Positions 15,251-23,176 are shown, counted from the stretch's first letter. The stretch: DNA of 33,039 nt from UMGS172 sp045648145 (GCA_045648145.1 JAZRNK010000032.1:1-33039); one strand, 5' to 3'. Notes: generated by a model from the letters alone, not told the origin. Numbers and translations are program-made.

Positions 15251-16630
15251 ATGAAATTTGGTTTAAAATCTTACAAAAAGACGACAATTTTGATTATTGT
15301 TACGGCTTTGCTGTGCCTTGTGTGCGGATGCGCTAAAGACGGCGAGCTGATAAGAATAAGTGAAAACAGTGAATATAAATACGGTGTTTATAACGACCAT
15401 ATTGAGCTTCTGCAGTACATAGGTGCAGGTGGTGATGTTGTAACACCGACCAAGATAAAGAACAAGCCTGTAACGGCGGTGGGTGATTTTACTTTTAGTA
15501 AAAATCCTAATATTGTGTCGGTTACGGTGTCTGACGGTGTGACCAAAATCGGTCAGGAGGCGTTTAGTAATTGTAATAAGCTTGTTAAGGTTATTTTGCC
15601 TAACAGCGTCGTTTTGGTGGGCGAGGGCGCGTTCAGTTATTGCGCTTTGCTTACAGAGGTAAATTTCCCCGATTCTGTAACCGCAATACAGAAAAACACC
15701 TTTTTTAAGTGCGGTGAGCTTAAAATAGTTAAATTTCCTAAAACCTTGACCGAAATCGGTGATAATGCTTTTTTTGAGTGTGAAAAGCTTGAGGTTGCCG
15801 AATTCCCCGAGGTGCAAAAAATAGGCAATTATGCCTTTTGTTGCTGTCAAGCCTTGACTAAGGTTAATTTGAAGGATGCAACCGTTTTTGTAGGGGAAAA
15901 CAGTTTTGAGGGTTGCAGTATGTTGAGCGAATTTGCTTCGGGCACAGGTCTTAAAACTATCGGAAAGGCTGCATTTAGTTTCTGCACGGCGCTTGAGAGC
16001 ATTGCCTTGAACGACGGACTTGAGGCTATAGGTGATGACGCTTTTTGTGAAACGGCTATAAAACAAGCCGTTATTCCTCAAACTGTAACAAGTATGGGTG
16101 GTTGCTTTAGAGGCTGTATTAATCTTGAATCGGTTTCGTTACCGTCAGCAATTACTGCTATTGCCGAGGAAACCTTCTTTTGTTGCAGGTCGCTTACCGA
16201 AATTGCCATTCCCGCTTCGGTTACAGAAATCGGCAATTCGGCATTTTACGGTTGCGAAAAACTTAAATTGACACAAATTTCGACAAATCTCCAAAAAATC
16301 GGCGATTATGCATTTTCACAGTGTTTGATGTTCGATAAAATCTCATTCCCCGACACCTTAAAGCATATTGGTGACGGCGCCTTTTCCGAGTGTGTCGCTT
16401 TGACCGATATTTCGCTCGGCAATGGTGTTACCTATATTGGCAACAATGCTTTTGAATCATGCTGGAAATTGAGATATATAACACTTCCTGCGTCGGTTGA
16501 GTCGACTGGTACGGGGCTTTTCAGGTCGTGCTCGTATTTGCGCATTGTAACCATAAAAAAGGCACAGGGCTCATTGGACACAAGTGACTGGGGCGTTGGT
16601 TACAGTATTAAGTGGAAGCCTGAATCATAA
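15251..16630 (+). CDS. BspA-type leucine-rich-repeat lipoprotein
   Basis: A 459-residue exported protein. The N-terminus has a lysine-rich stretch, a hydrophobic core (TTILIIVTALLCLV) and VCGC, with the probable lipidated Cys at 27. After a short linker, from about residue 75 to the end, it is built of roughly 16 repeats of about 23 residues with the LRR_5/BspA pattern: P..V..IG..AF..C..L..I..P. Cysteines at the fixed C of the repeat recur throughout. Such proteins sit on the outer surface and bind host or polymer ligands or other cells; no specific partner can be named. GGGGTG lies about seven bases before ATG 15251; an in-frame GTG at 15242 is less well placed. The endonuclease III gene follows after ten bases, an unexpected neighbour. 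Confidence 0.88.
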   Translation: MKFGLKSYKKTTILIIVTALLCLVCGCAKDGELIRISENSEYKYGVYNDHIELLQYIGAGGDVVTPTKIKNKPVTAVGDFTFSKNPNIVSVTVSDGVTKIGQEAFSNCNKLVKVILPNSVVLVGEGAFSYCALLTEVNFPDSVTAIQKNTFFKCGELKIVKFPKTLTEIGDNAFFECEKLEVAEFPEVQKIGNYAFCCCQALTKVNLKDATVFVGENSFEGCSMLSEFASGTGLKTIGKAAFSFCTALESIALNDGLEAIGDDAFCETAIKQAVIPQTVTSMGGCFRGCINLESVSLPSAITAIAEETFFCCRSLTEIAIPASVTEIGNSAFYGCEKLKLTQISTNLQKIGDYAFSQCLMFDKISFPDTLKHIGDGAFSECVALTDISLGNGVTYIGNNAFESCWKLRYITLPASVESTGTGLFRSCSYLRIVTIKKAQGSLDTSDWGVGYSIKWKPES

Positions 16631-16640
16631 AGGTTGAATT

Positions 16641-17294
16641 ATGAAGAAAAGTGATAAAAAAAGAATTGGTGCTTTAGCCGCCGACATTTTCGAAAAAGAA
16701 TATAGCGGTGCTGTCTGTTCATTGGATTACAGTGAGGGCGATGCGTTTCAACTGCTTATAGCTACTCGTCTTTCAGCACAGTGTACTGATGCGAGGGTTA
16801 ATTTGGTAACGCCGGCACTTTTTAAAGCATACCCCGATGCGTACAGTATGGCCTTGGCGTCCATTGAGCAGGTTGAGGAATACATAAAAAGCTGCGGCCT
16901 TTATAAGACCAAAGCAAAGGACCTTGTGGGCATTGCAAAAATGCTGTGTGAGCAGTATGAAGGCAAGGTGCCTGACAGTATTGACGAGCTTATAAAATTG
17001 CCGGGTGTCGGCAGAAAAACGGCTAATTTGGTTTGCGGTGACATTTACGGTAAGCCTGCCGTTGTTACCGATACACATTTTATTCGTCTTTGTAACAGAT
17101 TTGGGTTTGTAAATACAACCGACCCTTATAAAGTCGAGATGCAAATGCGTGAAATTTTACCGCCCGATAAATCGAACGGTTTTTGTCATCGCGCGGTACT
17201 TCACGGCAGAGCGGTCTGTACTGCAAGAAAGGCTTATTGTGAAAAATGTTGTTTTAACGAAATTTGTGAAAAGAAATTAGATTATAAGAAATAG
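16641..17294 (+). CDS. nth: Endonuclease III
   Basis: A 217-residue DNA glycosylase/AP lyase removing oxidised pyrimidines in base excision repair. The helix-hairpin-helix LPGVGRKTANLVCG contains the Schiff-base Lys 126, followed by the catalytic Asp 144 in VVTDTHFIRLCNRFGF. The C-terminal iron-sulfur cluster motif has the exact spacing C193-x6-C200-x2-C203-x5-C209, as in E. coli Nth. Length is normal. It lies ten bases after the LRR lipoprotein gene and ten bases before the SbcD-like gene, so it is part of the same transcript. Confidence 0.96.
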   Translation: MKKSDKKRIGALAADIFEKEYSGAVCSLDYSEGDAFQLLIATRLSAQCTDARVNLVTPALFKAYPDAYSMALASIEQVEEYIKSCGLYKTKAKDLVGIAKMLCEQYEGKVPDSIDELIKLPGVGRKTANLVCGDIYGKPAVVTDTHFIRLCNRFGFVNTTDPYKVEMQMREILPPDKSNGFCHRAVLHGRAVCTARKAYCEKCCFNEICEKKLDYKK

Positions 17295-17304
17295 GAGCAA
17301 AAAA

Positions 17305-18372
17305 ATGAGGTTTATCCACTGCGGAGATATTCATCTTGACTCTAAAATTGAATCTAATCTGCCTACTGCAAAATCTAAAGAGCGCAAAAAGGAAATTTTA
17401 ATGTCCTTTTGCAAAATGGCAGACTATGCGGTAGAAACAAAAGTTACCGCCGTTATAATAGCTGGCGATTTGTTTGATACTGACCGTATATCGTCGGCCA
17501 TAAGTAGTGTTTTGTTGGCCAAAATAGGCGAATGCAGTGGGGTTGACTTTTTATATTTAAGCGGTAATCACGATGCAGGCAAGGCTTTGGCAGAGCTGCC
17601 TTTACCGTCTAATTTTAAAATGTTTGGTGACACCTGGACCTCGTATACATATGGGGACATTGTTATTTCGGGCGCCGAGCTTACCGAGCAGAATTACCGT
17701 AGTATCTATGATGGCTTATTGCTCGATAAAAACAAATACAATATAGTTACAATGCACGGTGAGTTGTCGACCGCTTACGGTATCGATTCAATTAACCGCA
17801 ATGAGCTTGTTGATCGTAATATTGATTATCTGGCGTTGGGACATTATCACACCTTTACCTCGGGAGAGTTAGATAAAAGGGGTAAGTGGTGCTATTGCGG
17901 ATGTCTTGACGGTCGAGGCTTTGATGAGTGCGGTGACAAGGGATTTGTGGTTCTCGACATCGAGGACCGACAGGTCAGCGCAAGCTTTGAAATGGTGTCG
18001 GTGAGGGGTATTTATGAGGTTGAGTGTGATATTACCGGACTTTGTGACACGGGCAGTATTTTAAACAAAATAAACGAGGCGGTAGCCCATATTGACGCTA
18101 AAAATATGGTCAAGGTTGTGCTTGTGGGTAACGTTCCTAAAGAGGCTCATAAGGATATTGAGTTTTATAAAAAGCATTTAAACGAGCGGTTTTGGTTTGC
18201 CAAGGTTAAGGACAAAACCAAGCTTTTGATTAACCCTGAGGAATATATGCACGACGTTTCGCTTAAAGGTGAATTTATACGTCTTGCAGTCAACAGTGGA
18301 TTTGACAAAGAGCAGATAGACCGCATTATAAGTCAAGGGCTCTTGGCCTTGAGCGGCGAGGAGGTGCTTTGA
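17305..18372 (+). CDS. SbcD/Mre11-like (YhaO-type) metallophosphoesterase
   Basis: A 355-residue calcineurin-like phosphoesterase with all five metal motifs: GDIHLD (Asp 8, His 10), AGDLFD, SGNHD, TMHGE and GHYHT. This is the Mre11/SbcD nuclease layout, and the arrangement matches Bacillus YhaO, which is paired with the ATPase YhaN. The C-terminal third is likely a capping region. Expected role is an ATP-regulated nuclease acting on DNA ends with its partner encoded next. Its stop shares one base with the partner's ATG (TGATG), so translation is coupled. GGAGCAAAAAA before ATG 17305 provides the ribosome binding site. Confidence 0.9.
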   Translation: MRFIHCGDIHLDSKIESNLPTAKSKERKKEILMSFCKMADYAVETKVTAVIIAGDLFDTDRISSAISSVLLAKIGECSGVDFLYLSGNHDAGKALAELPLPSNFKMFGDTWTSYTYGDIVISGAELTEQNYRSIYDGLLLDKNKYNIVTMHGELSTAYGIDSINRNELVDRNIDYLALGHYHTFTSGELDKRGKWCYCGCLDGRGFDECGDKGFVVLDIEDRQVSASFEMVSVRGIYEVECDITGLCDTGSILNKINEAVAHIDAKNMVKVVLVGNVPKEAHKDIEFYKKHLNERFWFAKVKDKTKLLINPEEYMHDVSLKGEFIRLAVNSGFDKEQIDRIISQGLLALSGEEVL

Positions 18373-20663
18373 TGAAGCTTTTAAAGTGCCACGTAGAAAA
18401 CTTCGGTACGCTGTCTGATTTTTCCTTTAGTTTTGACGAAAAGCTTACCGTAATAAATCAGAAAAACGGTTTTGGTAAAACAACGTTAGCCGCATTTTTA
18501 AAGGCAATGTTTTACGGCTTGCCGCAAACCGCCAAAAAAGACATCGAAAAAGACGAAAGAAAGCGTGTTTTACCCTGGCAGGGTGGAAATTTTGGCGGCA
18601 CGTTGGATTTTTCGCATAACGGTAAAATCTACCGTATCGAGCGCTTTTTCGGTGCTAAACCGAAGGATGACGAATTTGTGCTTTATGACCTGCAATCAGG
18701 TTCAAAAAGCACCGATTTTACCGAAAACATTGGTCTTGAGCTTTTTGAAATTGATGCCGAAAGCTTTGAACGTAGTATTTATATGCCCCAACGCAACGTT
18801 GAGGTTGAGAGTACCAACAGTATAAGCGCCAAGCTGGGCAATTTGGTTGAAAACAGTGACGACATCAATAATTATGACAGCGCCATGGATGCTTTGAAAA
18901 AACGCAGATTGTACTATACCGTTTCAAACGGTGCAAGAGGTATTATTGCTGAGACAACGCGTGAAATTTCAGAGTTGGATTTGAAAATTGAAGAAAGCAA
19001 AACGGCAGCTGATGCTTTGGATGAGATTAATCACAATTTAAAAGAGTTGAATTCCAGAGTGGCTGATTTGGACGGACAGTTAAAGTCAATCCGTCAAAAT
19101 ATGACCGATGCGGCGGCTTTAGAGGTGGCGCAGTCCAATAAAAAGCGCAAGGAAGAGCTGCTTGAGGCGATAAACAAAAATACTGCTGTATTAGCTCAAA
19201 TTTCAGCTAAATATCCTAACGGTTTTATGAGTGGACAAGAGCTTGAAGAAGTGAAACAGCAGTTGGGTAATCTCAACAATGTTAAGGCAAAAATCAAGTT
19301 TATTGAGCAAAATACTGCCGACAAGCAGGAGTTAGAGACACTCAATGGTTTTTTCAAAGGCGATATTCCGTCAGAGGTTGAGGTTTTAGAGCAAAAGGAA
19401 AAATTAAAGCAGTTAGAGCTTTATCGCGCTAAGGTAAATACCGTAGTAGCACAGCCTAAAGGAGTAGAACAAAAGGGGCATGGTAAAGTGTTGCCGCTTG
19501 TTCTCGGTATCGGCGCTGCATTACTGCTTGCAGTAGGAATTGGCTTGTTGTTTGTTAATGAAATCATCGGAATTTCAAGCATTTCGGTTGGAATAGTAAT
19601 GGCTTTAATTGCCGTAATTGTTTATTTTAAAGGCCTTATAAGTTCGATTTCCAATCAAGGTGTGGCAGGAACGTCGGTTGAGGATTATGACCAAGCTGTA
19701 AGAATTTGCAAAGCAAATGAAGAGCAAATTAGTTTGTTTGTTTCGCGATTTGTTGTTACTGACGATTTTGCATGCGCTCTTGACGAGATTTCGTTAAAGC
19801 TGCGCGATTACAAGCGTTTGGAGCAAAGCGTTTTAAAGCAGGACGAGGAGCTTAAAGCTTGTCGTTTAAAAGAAGAAAACGCCAAGAGTGTAATTTTGCA
19901 GATTTTCTCAAAGTACTGTACGGTCGTCAATAGCTTTGACGAGGAGCTACAGGCTGTTGTGGACGCCAAAAGGGAGTTTGAAAGAATAGCCAATATTTTA
20001 GAGGAAGACAAGCAAAAATGCGCTCAAATTCCTGAGGTTAATGAAGAGCAGCTAAAAAAGGCTACCGGTGTTAATGTCGGTGAGCTTCAACAAAAGGAGG
20101 CCGAGCTTCAAAACAAGCAGGATGAATTGCGAGAGGAGATTTCCAAGCTTTCGGTAAGGGCAAGTCAGTTGTCGATAAAGGCCGATATGCTTTCGGATTT
20201 TGACGCACAGCGTGACAGTAAGCAGGAACAAAGAGCGGAATATAAGCAGTCGCTTGAGGTTATCGATAAAACTATGGAATTACTGGCGCAGGCTCATACA
20301 AATCTGTCGCAAAGGTACACTGAGCCTATCACCCAAGGCTTTAAAAAGTATTCATCGGTGATAGAGGGCAGTGACGTTGGTGAGTTTATGATTGATACCG
20401 AGCTTAACCTTAACGTTGAGCGTTACGGCAAGGCCAAGAAAAAGCAGCAGTTTAGCGCGGGATACAAGGATATGCTTGATATTGCTATGCGTTTAGCGCT
20501 TATTGATGCCTTGTACGGTGATGACAAGCCGATGCTCATTTTAGATGACCCGTTTGTCAATTTGGATGACGAGCGGTTGGGTAACGCGCTTGAAATGCTC
20601 AAAAAACTGTCCGAAAACCAGCAGATTGTTTATTTGACCTGCCATAGCAGTAGAGTTATATAA
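18372..20663 (+). CDS. SbcC/Rad50-like (YhaN-type) AAA ATPase with membrane hairpin
   Basis: A 763-residue SMC-like ATPase. Residues 1-140 form the N-terminal nucleotide-binding half (FGTLSDFSFSF, P-loop QKNGFGKTT near 31-39). Long coiled coils run from about 190-360 and 430-640. The C-terminal half carries the ABC signature FSAGYKDMLDIAMR and Walker B PMLILDDPFVNLDDER, ending with a LTCHSS switch histidine. Between the coils, residues 372-421 hold two hydrophobic segments where Rad50 has its zinc hook, so the apex would sit in the membrane; Bacillus-type YhaN relatives show a similar plan. No CxxC hook is seen. The first Walker A Gly is replaced by Gln. ATG 18372 is preceded by GAGGAGGTG; a TTG one codon earlier is possible. 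It works with the upstream phosphoesterase. Confidence 0.88.
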   Translation: MKLLKCHVENFGTLSDFSFSFDEKLTVINQKNGFGKTTLAAFLKAMFYGLPQTAKKDIEKDERKRVLPWQGGNFGGTLDFSHNGKIYRIERFFGAKPKDDEFVLYDLQSGSKSTDFTENIGLELFEIDAESFERSIYMPQRNVEVESTNSISAKLGNLVENSDDINNYDSAMDALKKRRLYYTVSNGARGIIAETTREISELDLKIEESKTAADALDEINHNLKELNSRVADLDGQLKSIRQNMTDAAALEVAQSNKKRKEELLEAINKNTAVLAQISAKYPNGFMSGQELEEVKQQLGNLNNVKAKIKFIEQNTADKQELETLNGFFKGDIPSEVEVLEQKEKLKQLELYRAKVNTVVAQPKGVEQKGHGKVLPLVLGIGAALLLAVGIGLLFVNEIIGISSISVGIVMALIAVIVYFKGLISSISNQGVAGTSVEDYDQAVRICKANEEQISLFVSRFVVTDDFACALDEISLKLRDYKRLEQSVLKQDEELKACRLKEENAKSVILQIFSKYCTVVNSFDEELQAVVDAKREFERIANILEEDKQKCAQIPEVNEEQLKKATGVNVGELQQKEAELQNKQDELREEISKLSVRASQLSIKADMLSDFDAQRDSKQEQRAEYKQSLEVIDKTMELLAQAHTNLSQRYTEPITQGFKKYSSVIEGSDVGEFMIDTELNLNVERYGKAKKKQQFSAGYKDMLDIAMRLALIDALYGDDKPMLILDDPFVNLDDERLGNALEMLKKLSENQQIVYLTCHSSRVI

Positions 20664-20670
20664 AAACTTT

Positions 20671-20708
20671 AAAAAGCGTTGTGTTCTTATGAACACAACG
20701 CTTTTTTT
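20671..20708. terminator. Bidirectional rho-independent terminator
   Basis: Perfect 16-bp stem AAAAAGCGTTGTGTTC (20671-20686) with 20691-20706, loop TTAT, flanked by an A-run and a T-run. It lies between the convergent YhaN-like and XRE genes. Confidence 0.93.
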
Positions 20709-20739
20709 AAAATAACAAAATTATACTGATTTAAAAGGC

Positions 20740-20973
20740 TTATTCTTCTATGCCATTGAAATAATCTTTATCAAAGAATTCTTTTAGCGTAATACCCGAA
20801 CCTTCACAAAAACGTTTAAGGGTAATAACCTTTGAGCATTTTGTTCTGCCCTTAATCAAATCATATATTGCTGAAGGTGACATACCGCCTTTGAGCGAGG
20901 CATCACATATATTTATATCTTTTTCTTCGCAAATTTCATATATTCTTTTTATAATTGCATCATTTAGTTTCAT
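20740..20973 (-). CDS. Small XRE-type helix-turn-helix regulator
   Basis: A 77-residue DNA-binding protein: INICDASLKGGMSPSAIYDLIKGRTKCSKVITLKRFCEGSGITLKEFF is a Cro/CI-type helix-turn-helix covering most of the protein, followed by an acidic tail (DKDYFNGIEE). There is no second domain, so dimerisation and signal sensing are not apparent. ATG 20973 was chosen because GAAAGGACG lies just upstream; a longer frame to 21057 would translate the palindromic operator region. It is a single gene, divergent from dinB and closed by the terminator at 20671-20708. Palindromes containing GGAATTCC in its upstream region suggest autoregulation. No toxin or phage gene accompanies it. Confidence 0.82.
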   Translation of the reverse strand: MKLNDAIIKRIYEICEEKDINICDASLKGGMSPSAIYDLIKGRTKCSKVITLKRFCEGSGITLKEFFDKDYFNGIEE

Positions 20974-20983
20974 TTTTACGTCC

Positions 20984-21010
20984 TTTCGTGGAATTCCTTT
21001 AAGGAAGTCC
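20984..21010. promoter_or_regulatory. Inverted repeat before the XRE gene, candidate operator
   Basis: On the plus strand 20990-20999 GGAATTCCTT and 21001-21010 AAGGAAGTCC form an inverted repeat matching 9 of 10 around one base. Its left part is embedded in CGTGGAATTCC, shared with the perfect palindrome at 21044-21059. It lies just before the ribosome binding site of the XRE gene. Confidence 0.5.
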
Positions 21011-21043
21011 ATTATTAGTATATGGACGCAAACAAAACATTTC

Positions 21044-21059
21044 TCGTGGAATTCCACGA
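21044..21059. promoter_or_regulatory. 16-bp perfect palindrome, candidate XRE operator
   Basis: TCGTGGAATTCCACGA is a perfect palindrome 71-86 bases upstream of the XRE start. The 12-mer TCGTGGAATTCC recurs, with its first base included, at 20986-20997, so two copies about 58 bases apart flank the likely promoter region of the gene. Confidence 0.55.
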
Positions 21060-21088
21060 TATTTAATTAATGATATATAATAGAATAT

Positions 21089-21118
21089 GCGGGGCGTCGG
21101 GGACGTCGCCCCCTACGG
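21089..21118. repeat. GC-rich palindromic element, possible dispersed repeat
   Basis: A GC-rich island in an otherwise AT-rich intergenic region. GGGGCG (21091-21096) pairs with CGCCCC (21107-21112), and a central GACGTC palindrome allows alternative folds; it ends CCCCCTACGG. It resembles the short GGGGCG...CGCCCCTACG intergenic repeats scattered in many clostridial genomes. Only one copy is present in this window, so the repeat status is inference. Confidence 0.4.
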
Positions 21119-21163
21119 CTTAAAATAAACTAAATTGGATAATTTTAGCATTGGAAAAACCTC

Positions 21164-21191
21164 TTTACAAATCGGGAATTTAGTGTATAAT
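21164..21191 (+). promoter_or_regulatory. dinB promoter
   Basis: TTTACA (21164-21169), 16 bases, perfect TATAAT (21186-21191). Predicted start is near 21198, inside the LexA box, and about 27 bases before the GTG start of dinB. Confidence 0.75.
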
Positions 21192-21193
21192 AA

Positions 21194-21205
21194 GAACAGA
21201 TGTTC
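21194..21205. promoter_or_regulatory. LexA (SOS) box
   Basis: GAACAGATGTTC fits the Firmicutes LexA/DinR consensus GAAC-N4-GTTC. It begins two bases after the -10 box and covers the predicted start of dinB, a position that would block transcription until LexA is cleaved after DNA damage. Confidence 0.85.
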
Positions 21206-21224
21206 GATTTTGGAGGTGAGCTTT

Positions 21225-22466
21225 GTGGTAAGGGATATTTTTCATTGTGACCTTAACAATTTTTATGCCTCGGTGGCGTGTAGGGACAATCCCGAGCTTC
21301 AAGGTAAGCCAGTTGCCGTTGGCGGCAGTGTAGAGGAGAGGCACGGCATAATACTTGCCAAAAATGAGCTTGCCAAAAAGTTTGGTGTTTCAACGGGAGA
21401 GCCGTTGTGGCAGGCCAAGCAAAAATGCCCGTCACTTATTATTGTACCGCCGCAGTTCGAACGGTATAATTATTTTTCTAACAAGGCAAGAAAAATTTAC
21501 GAGAGGTATACCGACTTTATAGAGCCGTTTGGCATTGATGAATGTTGGCTTGACGTTACGGGCAGTCACCGTATGTTTGGTGATAACAAAGAGATAGCTC
21601 AACGGATAATGGCCGACATAAAAGAGGAGCTTGGGCTTACCATATCGGTGGGTGTAAGCTTTAATAAAATTTTTGCTAAATTAGGCTCCGATTTGAAAAA
21701 GCCGGATGCCGTCAGCTTTGTCCCATACGAAAGCTTTAGGGAGGTTGTTTGGCCACTTAAGGTCGAGTGTATGCTGGGAGTCGGCAGGTCTACCTTAAAA
21801 AAGTTGCACAGTCTTGCCATTTTTACAATAGGCGATTTAGCCACCGCCGATAAAGAGGCTTTAAAAATAAAGCTTGGCAAAAGTGGTGAAATGCTACATC
21901 TTTTTGCTAACGGACTTGAAAATTCAGAGGTTACGCCAAGTGGGTTTAAATATAAGCCGCAAAGTATAGGCCGTTCAGTGACCTGTCCAAAGGATTTGAC
22001 GAATTTTGACGACGTGTATCGGATTTTTTTAAGGCTCAGCGAGGAGGTTGCGCACGAATTACGGCTTGAAAATATGCAGGCCTGCGGTATTCAGGTGCAT
22101 ATAAGGACCAACAACCTTGAAGTAAAGGAGTTTATGTCGTCGGTTGAAATGCCGATACAGTCTTCGAAGCATTTAGCCGATGCAGGTATCAAGCTTTTAA
22201 AAAGTAATTTCTTTTTCGAAAAGCCTCTTCGCTCGGTAGGTGTAAGAGCCATAAGGCTTGAAAGCTACAGTCCCGAATGTCAGTTGTCGTTTTTCTCTGA
22301 TAGATGCAGGATAATTAAAGAGGACGCTTTGGAAATGAGTGTCGACAAAATTCGCGGCAGGTACGGTAATGATGCCGTTGTCAGAGCGTCTTTGTTAAAC
22401 GATTTTAAGGGCTTTAAGGAGCAGTCGCCAAACACTCTCGGCAGGTCACGATTATCGTCAAAATAG
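21225..22466 (+). CDS. dinB: DNA polymerase IV (Y-family, DinB)
   Basis: A 413-residue translesion polymerase. It begins MVRDIFHCDLNNFYASVA with the catalytic Asp 9, continues with the fingers (PVAVGG...GIILAKNELAKKFGV) and the palm motif GIDECWLDVTGS (Asp 105, Glu 106). The thumb helix-hairpin-helix is MLGVGRSTLKKLHSLAIFTIGDLA, and a little-finger domain completes it. QLSFF near residue 353 resembles a beta-clamp-binding motif. The start is GTG 21225, five bases after the strong site GGAGGTGA (21212-21219); the in-frame sequence further upstream crosses the promoter and LexA box and is not coding. It is a single gene with its own terminator, and the LexA box implies SOS induction. The DECW palm variant (DEAF in E. 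coli) is common in clostridial relatives. Confidence 0.94.
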   Translation: MVRDIFHCDLNNFYASVACRDNPELQGKPVAVGGSVEERHGIILAKNELAKKFGVSTGEPLWQAKQKCPSLIIVPPQFERYNYFSNKARKIYERYTDFIEPFGIDECWLDVTGSHRMFGDNKEIAQRIMADIKEELGLTISVGVSFNKIFAKLGSDLKKPDAVSFVPYESFREVVWPLKVECMLGVGRSTLKKLHSLAIFTIGDLATADKEALKIKLGKSGEMLHLFANGLENSEVTPSGFKYKPQSIGRSVTCPKDLTNFDDVYRIFLRLSEEVAHELRLENMQACGIQVHIRTNNLEVKEFMSSVEMPIQSSKHLADAGIKLLKSNFFFEKPLRSVGVRAIRLESYSPECQLSFFSDRCRIIKEDALEMSVDKIRGRYGNDAVVRASLLNDFKGFKEQSPNTLGRSRLSSK

Positions 22467-22473
22467 TATATAA

Positions 22474-22506
22474 AAAAGCCAAGTCATTTTTGACTTGGCT
22501 TTTAGT
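22474..22506. terminator. Bidirectional rho-independent terminator
   Basis: Perfect 13-bp stem AAAAGCCAAGTCA (22474-22486) with 22491-22503, loop TTTT. The right arm overlaps the stop codon of the minus-strand gene by two bases. Confidence 0.9.
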
Positions 22507-23176
22507 ATTTTCTGCGTTTTATTTTAATGTATTGGCTTACGACGTTTTCGCTCTGTTCCATCTTGCGACGTTTATAATCCTTTACAAAAGATAAAATAAG
22601 GAAGGTGAGGAACACCAAATCAGCAATAATAAACACAGTAATAAGTATTATCATATACAGTTTTATATTATTGCCCGTTTTAGAGGCAGGTAGGTTTACC
22701 GTTGTCATAAAATAATCAAGTCTTGACGGCTCGGTTCCAAAGTAAGTAAAGGTGTATAGCTTGCCGTTGGAAACGGTAACGTAAACAACGTTATACTCAT
22801 TATCGGTTTTGGTAATTTCCTTTAAATAAACAAAGCTGCCGACCGACAAGGTTTCATATCCGTTGGGGAAGAGTTTTTCACCGACGGGAGTAATCAGTTC
22901 ATTGTCAAGCTCACTAAAGGTTTTTAACTGCTTCGAAAACTCGGTAACGGTACAGCGACCTTGTATCTGGTGTAGCTTGTCCGAAGAAATGGCGAGAAAG
23001 GTCAGCCCCTCGACAGAGGAGGCGGGAGCCAAATCCTTACCGGTATAGATGGAATAATCGTCGTCAAGCGAGAAAGACACATCGCCGATTGAATGGCTTT
23101 TTTGCACAGCGAAGGCAGAGGTAACACACAGCATAACCGTAATAACGGCTATGAAAACAGATAATACTTTTTTCAT
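22502..23176 (-). CDS. Exported single-pass membrane protein of unknown function
   Basis: A 224-residue protein I cannot assign to a family. It has a signal peptide (KK, then a hydrophobic core, cleavage probably after AFA near residue 23). An extracellular domain of about 145 residues is rich in beta-forming residues (DVSFSLDDDYSIYTG, YNVVYVTVSNGKLYTFTYFG). One strong transmembrane segment (about 174-196) is followed by a short lysine/arginine-rich cytoplasmic tail. The outside domain recalls small PsbP/DUF-type stress or envelope proteins, but nothing decisive is visible. AAGGAGGAGGT lies just before ATG 23176. It is 32 bases after folD on the same strand, probably the last gene of the lgt-folD unit, and ends in the shared terminator. 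Confidence 0.8.
   Translation of the reverse strand: MKKVLSVFIAVITVMLCVTSAFAVQKSHSIGDVSFSLDDDYSIYTGKDLAPASSVEGLTFLAISSDKLHQIQGRCTVTEFSKQLKTFSELDNELITPVGEKLFPNGYETLSVGSFVYLKEITKTDNEYNVVYVTVSNGKLYTFTYFGTEPSRLDYFMTTVNLPASKTGNNIKLYMIILITVFIIADLVFLTFLILSFVKDYKRRKMEQSENVVSQYIKIKRRKY

Noticed and set aside
15263..16081. 272-codon antisense open frame inside the LRR gene
   Set aside because: It mirrors the repeat periodicity of the real gene and has no ribosome binding site or recognisable domain.
20974..21057. Longer N-terminus of the XRE regulator
   Set aside because: The extension would be translated from the palindromic operator region, gives no family-like residues, and the good ribosome binding site precedes ATG 20973.
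21135..21224. Upstream part of the open frame before dinB as coding
   Set aside because: It contains the promoter, LexA box and ribosome binding site, and the family N-terminus starts at GTG 21225.
15251..22466. Defence island built around the SbcCD-like pair, XRE gene and Pol IV
   Set aside because: Each is better explained as housekeeping repair or a stand-alone regulator; no toxin, nuclease effector, integrase or phage gene accompanies them.
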